DNA of 6,305 nt, taken from Pseudomonadota bacterium. Lineage in GTDB: Bacteria > Myxococcota > Polyangia > Polyangiales > Polyangiaceae. Position numbers and translations under genes: made by a program. This document shows, in pieces, positions 1 through 5,076 of this stretch. The notes under the pieces were generated by a model. The model was given only the letters and a program-made list of their open reading frames with translations. It had not been told where the DNA came from and did not search any database. Location: contig JAEZYO010000521.1 of the NCBI GenBank assembly GCA_023419055.1, forward strand, positions 1 through 6,305. The letters run 5' to 3'. The stretch's first letter is position 1. Each line of letters starts with the position of its first letter.

Positions 1-315
1 CGTGCGGACATCGCTGCTCTCGTCCGCCGCGTCCCGAAGACGACCGTGTGCACGCTCTCCACCGGCAACCTCCCCGCAGATCAGGCGTCTTCGGCGCGGG
101 TGGCGCTGATGACGTTCAACGACGCCATCCTCCGAACCGCCTTCGAATCGCGCCTTCCGGTCATCGACCTGCGCCTGGTTTGAACGGAGCCGAGTGACTA
201 CGCGAACCCGATCGAACCGTCGGGCCCAGGCGGCGCGAAGATCGCCCGCGCCATCGTTCACGCGCTCGGCTTCGAAGCGAGCCACACGCCGCCAAGCCGT
301 GTGTTCGGCCTCTAA
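1..315 (+). pseudogene. SGNH/GDSL hydrolase-like protein, 3' part, interrupted by an in-frame TGA
   Basis: The gene enters from outside the window. Frame 1 reads 60 codons to a TGA at 181-183, then 43 more sense codons to TAA at 313-315. Before the TGA is NDAILRTAFESRLPVIDLRL, and after it TEPSDYANPIEPSGPGGAKI. From memory, SGNH-hydrolase family proteins carry these two blocks as one continuous C-terminus, usually with Cys just after the DLRLV/DLRLI stretch, so the TGA sits where TGC or TGT is expected. G/C at codon position 3 is 50 of 60 before the stop and 36 of 43 after it, so the frame has not decayed. Stopping at the TGA would remove the last conserved block. Explanations, most likely first: recent nonsense mutation or sequencing error, functional truncation, readthrough or selenocysteine. 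The family consists of esterase/lipase-like serine hydrolases; the substrate here is unknown. The gene is convergent with the cupin gene, 13 bp away. Confidence 0.7.
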
Positions 316-328
316 ATCGGCTCGAACG

Positions 329-820
329 CTACTGACCGGTCTCGAGCAGCTCCCTCGAGAGCTCGAAGATCTTCGGCTCCGAAGGCTCTCCCTCGGCGGG
401 TTCGGCGTCTCGAAGAAAGCCGCGCCTCTTCAAACTACGGATCATCACGCGGCCACTATCGGGGTAGACGCACACTTCGTCCGGGTCGTGAGGGCCGATC
501 GCCAAGTAGCCGAGATCGGAGTCGAAGGGGTTCGCGATCTGGTGCCCCTTCTGAGTCCCCGCGGGACAAGAGACGCAATCACCCGCCCGCAACGGATACA
601 GGTCGTCACCGTATCGGAGCACGCCTCTGCCGGAGAGCACGAAAAACACTTCGTCCTCTCGCTGATGGTAGTGAAAAGGGCACATGACGTGGCCAGGCGG
701 CAAGCGCGAATGGCAGACACCCAGGCGCCCCCCGAGTGGGCGCATCGACGGCGTGAGCACGCGATCGTAGCCGCCCCACGGCTTCTCCCTTGTGTGTGAA
801 ATCTCCTCGACCTCGTCCAC
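329..820 (-). CDS. Cupin-domain protein (COG3837-like)
   Basis: This 163-residue protein contains one cupin beta-barrel. Cupin motif 1 spans about residues 43-64 and supplies the likely metal ligands His50, His52 and Glu57 (HYHQREDE). Motif 2 spans about 80-97 (GDCVSCPAGTQKGHQIAN) with the last ligand His93. It is followed by EVCVYPDSGR at 115-124, a feature I associate with small uncharacterised cupins of the COG3837 type. It probably binds a divalent metal in the cytoplasm, since no signal peptide is visible; the substrate is unknown. The start is a GTG at 818-820, the only usual start codon between the upstream in-frame stop (851-853) and the conserved region, and it has no clear Shine-Dalgarno sequence. 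Conserved-looking sequence begins around residue 12, so the N-terminus is uncertain. It lies 114 bp downstream of the Sel1-repeat gene on the same strand, with a small hairpin between, so co-transcription is possible but not shown. Confidence 0.88.
   Translation of the reverse strand: MDEVEEISHTREKPWGGYDRVLTPSMRPLGGRLGVCHSRLPPGHVMCPFHYHQREDEVFFVLSGRGVLRYGDDLYPLRAGDCVSCPAGTQKGHQIANPFDSDLGYLAIGPHDPDEVCVYPDSGRVMIRSLKRRGFLRDAEPAEGEPSEPKIFELSRELLETGQ
340..360. repeat. 7-bp inverted repeat at the 3' end of the cupin gene
   Basis: TCTCGAG (340-346) and CTCGAGA (354-360) are perfect reverse complements around a 7-nt loop. They lie inside the last codons of the cupin gene and 25 bp past the TAA of the hydrolase frame. 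The hairpin could help end plus-strand transcription between these convergent genes, but there is no T-run and it may simply reflect codon choice. Confidence 0.25.
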
Positions 821-851
821 GTTGACGACCGGGCCCCTGGCTTCGGCAGGC

Positions 852-867
852 TAGGCGCTCTCGCCTA
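852..867. repeat. Perfect 6-bp inverted repeat between two minus-strand genes
   Basis: TAGGCG (852-857) and CGCCTA (862-867) are perfect reverse complements around a CTCT loop. The hairpin lies 67 bp past the stop of the Sel1-repeat gene and 31 bp before the cupin start. No T-run follows it on either strand, so it is at best a weak terminator or mRNA-stability hairpin and may be chance. Confidence 0.3.
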
Positions 868-934
868 ACGCTCGGAGCTTGGCGGCAAGCGGGTCCACCA
901 GATCGTGACGCAGCCTCGCGCTGCTTCATCGAGT

Positions 935-1972
935 TCACTCATCGGAGTTAGAAGACGCTTCTCGGCGATCGCGGCGCAGGATCCAATCGCAGCCGCTCGC
1001 GTGCCCCATCTCGCAAGATTTCGAGTACCACCTGGCCGCTTTCTTCGCATTCCGAGGCACGCCGAGCCCGCCTTCGTAGGCTTCACCCACGCTGCCGCAC
1101 CCTTCGGGGAGGCCGTTCTTGCAGCTCTTGGTGAAGAGCTCGAAGGCGCGCTTCGGATCCAGAGGCAAGGTTGCCGACCGAACCAGGAGATGACCTAGAT
1201 TGTTGCAGGCAGCCCAATACTCGCCTTCACACGCCTTCTCGTAGAGCGAGGCGGCGCGCGCGTGATCGATCTCGACCCCCTTCCGCCCGCTGTCGAGGAC
1301 CTCAGCGAGGTTGAAGCACCCGATCGCCGCCGTCAGGTTGCACGCCTTCTCGTAGAGAGCCATGGCTCGGTGAATGTCCGCTTCGACTCCGATGCCTTTC
1401 TCGTGGAAGATGCCGAGGGTCGAACAGGAGTCCCCGTCTTCGTAGGAACAACCCCGCTCCGCGAGTGACAGCGCCTTCTTCGGCTGCTTCTTCACGCCGA
1501 GATCACCCTTGCCGTACGCCAACGCCGCGTTGGAGCACGAGCTTGCCTGCTCTCGGCTGCAGGCCTTTTCGTACAGCCGGACCGCTTCAGGGCCGTTCAC
1601 GCGTACCCCCTCGGCGCCGGTTCGATAGAGGTGCGCCAGCCACGCGCAGCCCTTCGATACCTCCGCGTTGCACGCCTGGATCAGGTCAGCTTCGGTCTGA
1701 CGGATTGACGGCGTCTTCCTGGTTCCCTCCACTCGCGACGCCGCGAGGCTGGTGCAAGCCATCAGATCGCCGGACGCGCACCTGGCCTCGCACGCCTGAT
1801 CGGTCTGGTCGCAATACCGCCACGCGTCCTTTTCGATCCGTGCCCCGCCCACCCTGCGGTCCAGAACCGGCTGAGCCGAAGCCTGAGCTCCGGCCTCCGA
1901 GTTTCGGGTTCGCTGACAGCTCGCGCCTACCAGCGCGAGCAACGCGAGCCATCGAAACCCATGCCTTCTCAT
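935..1972 (-). CDS. Sel1-like repeat lipoprotein, Hcp-type Cys-rich
   Basis: This 345-residue protein begins with basic residues and a hydrophobic stretch, with a relaxed lipobox ending at Cys19 (LVGASC), so it is probably a lipidated envelope protein. Residues 54-335 form an array of Sel1-like (TPR-like helical) repeats. Each carries a Cys-x7-Cys pair: 65/73, 101/109, 138/146, 175/183, 211/219, 248/256, 284/292 and 320/328. The period is 36-37 residues, with recurring LYEKAC and G-x-GV segments. In Helicobacter Hcp proteins such pairs form one disulfide per repeat. The array makes an extended superhelical scaffold for protein or peptidoglycan-fragment binding; Sel1 proteins are often adaptors, and some Hcp proteins are reported to bind beta-lactams. 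No other catalytic domain is seen. The ATG at 1970-1972 gives a complete signal peptide. It is divergent from the GNAT gene. The partner is unknown. Confidence 0.9.
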   Translation of the reverse strand: MRRHGFRWLALLALVGASCQRTRNSEAGAQASAQPVLDRRVGGARIEKDAWRYCDQTDQACEARCASGDLMACTSLAASRVEGTRKTPSIRQTEADLIQACNAEVSKGCAWLAHLYRTGAEGVRVNGPEAVRLYEKACSREQASSCSNAALAYGKGDLGVKKQPKKALSLAERGCSYEDGDSCSTLGIFHEKGIGVEADIHRAMALYEKACNLTAAIGCFNLAEVLDSGRKGVEIDHARAASLYEKACEGEYWAACNNLGHLLVRSATLPLDPKRAFELFTKSCKNGLPEGCGSVGEAYEGGLGVPRNAKKAARWYSKSCEMGHASGCDWILRRDRREASSNSDE

Positions 1973-1981
1973 CTGCTTCGG

Positions 1982-1987
1982 AAGCTA
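1982..1987 (-). promoter_or_regulatory. Candidate -10 box of the Sel1-repeat gene
   Basis: On the minus strand TAGCTT fits the TAnnnT core of a sigma-70-type -10 element and ends 9 nt before the ATG. A transcript from it would have almost no leader, consistent with the weak Shine-Dalgarno signal (only GAAG close to the start). I see no convincing -35 element. The short length of the motif makes chance occurrence possible. Confidence 0.3.
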
Positions 1988-2010
1988 TCACAGTCACTCC
2001 GCTGCCCGGC

Positions 2011-2016
2011 TAAGGT
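2011..2016 (+). promoter_or_regulatory. Candidate -10 box, or alternatively Shine-Dalgarno region, of the GNAT gene
   Basis: TAAGGT fits TAnnnT and ends 9 nt before the ATG at 2026, in the 53-bp divergent spacer. The same bases contain AAGG, and GGAG lies at 2019-2022 only 3 nt from the start, so ribosome binding is an alternative reading. It resembles the boxes seen upstream of 1972, 3742 and 4379. Confidence 0.3.
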
Positions 2017-2025
2017 GCGGAGCGC

Positions 2026-2484
2026 ATGATCACCGTTCAGCTGGCTACCCTCTCCGACGTCGACGAGCTCGTAGAGCTCATGCACGAGTTCTACGCCGAG
2101 ACCGATCACCCGCTCGATCGCGACTGGGCGAGCCGAGCTTTCACGGAGCTCATCGGCGACCCTAGCCGAGGTTCGGTCTGGCTCCTCGGCCTCGATAACA
2201 TCTCGGTCGGGCACGCGATCCTTTCGGTTCGGTTCGCGATGGAGTTCGGCGGGCTGAGCGCCTACATCGACGACCTCTTCGTGCGCCGAGCTCACCGGAG
2301 GCGAGGTGTCGCACGAGCTGGACTCGAAGCGCTGATCGCCGAGTCCATCCGCCGGGGTTGTCGTTCCCTGCACGTGGAGGTGGATCCCGACAACGCCGCG
2401 GCCGTTTCGCTCTACCGTGGGTTCGGCCTGGCGCCTGGGACTGATCGGCGCCTCGAGCTCAAGACGTTACTGAAGGCGCCGTGA
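2026..2484 (+). CDS. GNAT-family N-acetyltransferase
   Basis: This 152-residue protein is the usual size for a stand-alone GNAT enzyme, which transfers an acetyl group from acetyl-CoA to an amine. Motif A is at about residues 79-99: the beta4 strand AYIDDLFV runs into the pyrophosphate-binding loop RRRGVA (91-96) and the following helix. Motif B is at about 116-135, HVEVDPDNAAAVSLYRGFGL, with the typical Asn123 and Tyr130; Tyr130 is the likely general acid. The N-terminal half (LSDVDELVELMHEFYAET) is the usual variable substrate-binding part, so the acceptor cannot be predicted; small molecules or protein N-termini are both possible. It is cytoplasmic, with no signal peptide. It starts at ATG, divergent from the Sel1-repeat gene and convergent with the GH5 gene, so it is probably transcribed alone. 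Confidence 0.92.
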   Translation: MITVQLATLSDVDELVELMHEFYAETDHPLDRDWASRAFTELIGDPSRGSVWLLGLDNISVGHAILSVRFAMEFGGLSAYIDDLFVRRAHRRRGVARAGLEALIAESIRRGCRSLHVEVDPDNAAAVSLYRGFGLAPGTDRRLELKTLLKAP

Positions 2485-2503
2485 CGGATCCGAGCGCGTC
2501 GCT

Positions 2504-2521
2504 GGCGCGAGCGCGCCCTTT
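2504..2521 (+). terminator. Possible weak terminator after the GNAT gene
   Basis: GGCGC (2504-2508) pairs with GCGCC (2513-2517) around a 4-nt GAGC loop, followed by CTTT. It begins 20 nt past the GNAT stop, between convergent genes. The stem is short and the T-run is only three bases, so intrinsic termination would be weak. GC-rich palindromes are common in this DNA. Confidence 0.3.
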
Positions 2522-2523
2522 CG

Positions 2524-3612
2524 CTACTTGCAGTAGGACCTGAGCAGCTTGCGCACGTGCTGGCCTGACTCGGTGAGGTGATCGTCGGTCCAGCCACCTG
2601 CGGAGGGAGCGCCGGGCTTCAGCACCGAGATGGTTTCACCGGCCTTGTCGGAGACGGAATAGTTGAGCCAGCTCACCTGGTTCTTCTCCATGAAGTCGAC
2701 CCAGGCCTTCCACTGCTCGTAGTCGTTCTTGCCCTGGCCCGACGCTTCCGCGCCGCTCGATTCGGAGACGAACACGGGGATGCCGGCGTCGATGGCCGCT
2801 TGCACGCGGTCACGCAACCACTGGCCGTGCGTGCCCGCGTAGAAGTGAACCGAGTAGGCGACGTTCGTCTGATTCTCGAGGGGGTCGGCGGCGACGGTAT
2901 CGATTCGCTGATCCCACTCGGGCGAGCCGACGATCACGAGATTGTCGGGATCGTGCTTGCGAATGGCTGCTATCACGGCAGTGGCGTAGTCCTTGACCTC
3001 TTGCCACGTCTCGTCCTTCTCGGGCTCGTTGAAGATCTCGTAGATGACGTTGGGGTGCTTCCCGTAACGCTCCGCCATCTCCGAGAAGAAGGCGATGGCC
3101 TGCTCTTGGTGCAGGTTGTGCGCGTGCCAGTCGATGATCACGTACACGCCGGCGTCGATCGCCGCTTCGACTACCGTGGTGATGCGCCGCATCGACGCTT
3201 CCGGGTTCTTCAAATAAGCACCGTCGGGCTCGATGCCCATCGCCGGGCGGACCACGTCGACGCACCAGTCGTCCCTGAGCCACTGGACGACGTCCGCGTT
3301 GTAGTACTGCGGCCACCAGTTGTCCCAACCAAAGGCCTTGCCGCGCAGCACGACCGGCTCACCGCTCGCGCTGACGAGGCGCGCACCGTGCACGCTGAGT
3401 TGCCCGTAGCGAGCGACGGGCGTGATTCGACCGTTCGGGGGCGCCGCGATGGCCTTGCGTTCGGTGCTCTGGTCGGACGCCGCCGGTCCGGTTGCGCTGC
3501 CCCGATCCTTCTTCACGAGGCACGAGGTGGTCAGGGCAACTCCGATGAGCGCCGCAGTGACGAGCCGGCAGGTTCTCGGGATTCTCTTGGTCGGAGGACG
3601 GTCAGGCATCAT
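2524..3612 (-). CDS. Lipoprotein glycoside hydrolase family 5 (GH5_2-like endoglucanase)
   Basis: This 362-residue protein probably cleaves beta-1,4-glucan or a related beta-glycan by the retaining mechanism, outside the inner membrane. The signal peptide is a basic N-terminus, the hydrophobic LVTAALIGVAL, then TTSC with Cys31 as probable lipid anchor (relaxed lipobox). A low-complexity linker follows to about residue 64. The (beta/alpha)8 domain starts at YGQLSVHGARL (69-79). GH5 landmarks are Arg122 (VVRPAM), DWHAH (161-165), acid/base Glu196 in IFNEP, the HFYAGTHGQW block from His256, and nucleophile Glu284 in VFVSESSG. The C-terminal GGWTDDHLTESG is typical of subfamily 2. In the GH5_2 proteins I recall, the nucleophile is followed by Trp-Gly (TEWG); here it is Ser-Ser-Gly. 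An upstream in-frame ATG at 3679-3681 exists, but I chose the ATG-ATG pair at 3607-3612. It gives a normal signal peptide, and the extra codons lie in an A/T-rich stretch that looks like a promoter. Confidence 0.92.
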   Translation of the reverse strand: MMPDRPPTKRIPRTCRLVTAALIGVALTTSCLVKKDRGSATGPAASDQSTERKAIAAPPNGRITPVARYGQLSVHGARLVSASGEPVVLRGKAFGWDNWWPQYYNADVVQWLRDDWCVDVVRPAMGIEPDGAYLKNPEASMRRITTVVEAAIDAGVYVIIDWHAHNLHQEQAIAFFSEMAERYGKHPNVIYEIFNEPEKDETWQEVKDYATAVIAAIRKHDPDNLVIVGSPEWDQRIDTVAADPLENQTNVAYSVHFYAGTHGQWLRDRVQAAIDAGIPVFVSESSGAEASGQGKNDYEQWKAWVDFMEKNQVSWLNYSVSDKAGETISVLKPGAPSAGGWTDDHLTESGQHVRKLLRSYCK

Positions 3613-3639
3613 TGGCTCGTGCTCGCGAGGGTGGGGGCC

Positions 3640-3670
3640 GATCAACTTAATCGTTTTAGCAAAGACAATT
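3640..3670 (-). promoter_or_regulatory. A/T-rich putative promoter of the GH5 gene
   Basis: This is a markedly A/T-rich island in otherwise GC-rich DNA, just upstream of the chosen GH5 start and inside the divergent spacer. On the minus strand TTGTCT (3668-3663) resembles a -35 element, and TTGATC (3645-3640) is 17 bp downstream as a poor -10. TAAGTT (3649-3644) is a better -10 core but lies only 13 bp from that -35. The exact boxes are uncertain; the composition is the main evidence. Confidence 0.4.
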
Positions 3671-3729
3671 CGTGGTGTCATCGGAGTTCGACGCGGATCG
3701 CCGGCCCTTTCGGCGCCAAGGAACTCCTG

Positions 3730-3735
3730 TAGACT
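3730..3735 (+). promoter_or_regulatory. TAGACT -10 box before the Cys-rich lipoprotein gene
   Basis: TGTAGACT (3728-3735) contains a TAnnnT -10 core. It ends 6 nt before the GTG start at 3742, so transcription would begin at or next to the start codon and give a leaderless mRNA. There is no Shine-Dalgarno sequence between box and start. The same eight bases recur upstream of the gene at 4379. Confidence 0.5.
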
Positions 3736-3741
3736 GGGCGA

Positions 3742-4335
3742 GTGGGAAGCTGGTGGTCGTTACTCGGGCTCTCGATGGTGGCGTCAATCGCGGCGTGCGA
3801 GCGGGAAGCGCCCGCTCCGCCTCTCTCCAGTTCGGTGCCGTCCGCGTCGCCTCCTCGTCCCGCTCCGGGGCCCAGCATGACCTCCGACCCTGCCCGCAAC
3901 TCGGGCGTGACAACACCCGCCGTTCCCCGAACGCCCACGAGCTCGCTGCGGAGAGACAAACTCTTCTCAAGGTACGAGTGCCCAGGCCCTCGGATCGAAC
4001 GCTGCGTCGAGCGCTACGTGAAGCCGAGGCTGACGCCTGAACAGATCGACCGATTCAACGAGGAGGGGCTCCGCGCGTGCTTCGACGCTCGCGACCCCTC
4101 GGAGCGCGCGAACCAGGCGGCGTGCCTCCCGATCGATCTCGGCGTCGACGTGCGAAACGGGAGGACCGTCAGGCTATCCTGGTCGTGCTCCGACGTCTGT
4201 CCGGACCAGCTCCGGTTCGTGGTGCGTTACGCCGACGTCTCGGAAGAGGAGTGCAGTGAAATCGGCGGCCACGTTCGTCGAGATCCGGCGTGGAAGACGT
4301 ACAACGGCTGCGCCCCCACGGAGCAGACCCGGTGA
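3742..4335 (+). CDS. Putative lipoprotein with Pro-rich linker and eight-Cys C-terminal domain
   Basis: This 197-residue protein is of unknown function. It starts at GTG. A short hydrophobic segment ends in the lipobox IAAC with Cys19, so it is probably anchored in a membrane. Residues 22-68 are rich in Pro, Ser and Ala and look like a flexible tether. The C-terminal domain (about 75-192) has eight Cys, at 80, 88, 113, 128, 149, 153, 171 and 190, enough for four disulfides in an oxidising compartment. Its most distinctive segment runs from LSWSCSDVCPD (145-155) through VRYADVSEEEC (161-171) and IGG (174-176) to DPAW (181-184) and NGCAP (188-192). I believe similar W-S-C-x3-C-P / G-C-A-P blocks occur in other myxobacterial hypothetical proteins, but I know no function. 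It is the first of three tandem lipoprotein genes and divergent from GH5. Confidence 0.82.
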   Translation: MGSWWSLLGLSMVASIAACEREAPAPPLSSSVPSASPPRPAPGPSMTSDPARNSGVTTPAVPRTPTSSLRRDKLFSRYECPGPRIERCVERYVKPRLTPEQIDRFNEEGLRACFDARDPSERANQAACLPIDLGVDVRNGRTVRLSWSCSDVCPDQLRFVVRYADVSEEECSEIGGHVRRDPAWKTYNGCAPTEQTR

Positions 4336-4361
4336 AGTGCATCGAGCAGCCGCGACTGATG

Positions 4362-4367
4362 TAGACT
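4362..4367 (+). promoter_or_regulatory. TAGACT -10 box before the C92 peptidase-like gene
   Basis: TGTAGACT (4360-4367) repeats the box at 3728-3735 exactly and ends 11 nt before the ATG at 4379. It lies in the 43-bp gap after the preceding gene, so this gene may have its own promoter with a leader of a few nucleotides. No Shine-Dalgarno sequence is present (GGCCCGGGC precedes the ATG). Confidence 0.45.
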
Positions 4368-4378
4368 CTGGCCCGGGC

Positions 4379-5059
4379 ATGCAGCGGTCGGCTAGGCTCT
4401 TCGTACTCGGCGTCGCGATTGCGGCCGCGGCGTGTGAACGCCGCTCTTCATCGAAGGAGCGAGAGCGCGTCGCGAGTACCGAGCTCGGCGCCTCGACGGC
4501 AGGAGTTGTCTCGGGTCTGCGAGACGGTGATCTCATCTTCCACGAGTCGAGCTCGAGGCAGAGCGAGATGGTTCGGGCCCTCACGGGCAGCCGCTGGACG
4601 CACGTGGGCGTCGTCTTCAAGGAGAAGGGGCAAGCCTTCGTGTTCGAGGCGGTCTCCCCCGTGAAGCGTACGCCGTTCGAGCGGTTCGTCGCCCGCGGCC
4701 GTGACGGGCGCTACGTCGTCAAACGCCTGCGTGATGCGGACCACCGTTTGACGCCCGAGGTCGTCGCAAAGGTGCGCCAGCTCGGAGCGTCGTGGCTCGG
4801 CCGTCCCTACGATCTTCGCTTTCGCTGGGATGACCAATCGCTCTACTGCTCGGAGCTCGTCTACAAACTCTTCGAGCGCGGCGCGGGGATCCGTATCGGA
4901 GTGCTCGAGCGCGCCCATGACATGAACCTCGACGACGAGCGCGTGCAGCGAGCCCTCCGAAAGCGCTTCGCCGGGTCGAAGTTCGATCCGGACGAGACCG
5001 TCGTCACGCCCGATTCCATCTTCAACGACGACCAGCTCGTCGAGGTCGATCTCCCGTGA
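4379..5059 (+). CDS. YiiX-like permuted NlpC/P60 (peptidase C92) lipoprotein
   Basis: This 226-residue protein has an N-terminal signal MQRSARLFVLGVAIAAAAC with Cys19 as likely lipidation site, so it should act in the envelope. The rest matches the permuted papain-like amidase family of YiiX/YaeF (Pfam PF05708, C92). LRDGDLIFHES (47-57) is the typical entry. THVGVVF carries catalytic His75, FVFEAV has a possible third active-site residue Glu90, and LYCSELVY carries the nucleophile Cys157 after the GRPYDLRF region (141-148). The His-before-Cys order is what marks the permuted fold. Family members are thought to cleave amide or ester bonds in cell-wall peptides or lipids; the substrate here is unknown. 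An in-frame ATG at 4256 would add 41 residues overlapping the previous gene and bury the signal peptide, so I chose 4379. The stop at 5057-5059 is 17 bp before the next ATG. Confidence 0.9.
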   Translation: MQRSARLFVLGVAIAAAACERRSSSKERERVASTELGASTAGVVSGLRDGDLIFHESSSRQSEMVRALTGSRWTHVGVVFKEKGQAFVFEAVSPVKRTPFERFVARGRDGRYVVKRLRDADHRLTPEVVAKVRQLGASWLGRPYDLRFRWDDQSLYCSELVYKLFERGAGIRIGVLERAHDMNLDDERVQRALRKRFAGSKFDPDETVVTPDSIFNDDQLVEVDLP

Positions 5060-5076
5060 CTTTCGTGCTTGTTTCG

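Noticed and set aside
194..799. 201-codon open frame on the plus strand over the cupin gene
   Set aside because: The cupin frame on the other strand has both cupin motifs. The plus-strand product is Arg/Ala-rich with no domain, and its start overlaps the readthrough hydrolase frame.
863..869. GCCTAAC, which fits the RYYYAAC core of an integron attC site
   Set aside because: No matching GTTRRRY core was found at a suitable distance, and there is no cassette structure or integrase. A 7-base degenerate match is expected by chance.
2578..3732. Long 384-codon open frame on the plus strand
   Set aside because: It is antisense to the GH5 gene, whose frame has clear catalytic motifs. The antisense protein shows no recognisable domain and is rich in Val, Arg, Asp and Gly, as expected for reverse reading of high-GC coding DNA.
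4256..4378. Upstream in-frame ATG that would extend the C92 amidase by 41 residues
   Set aside because: The extension overlaps the end of the preceding gene, has no signal character and would place the lipoprotein signal peptide internally. Starting at 4379 gives Cys19 a normal lipobox position and fits the TAGACT box.
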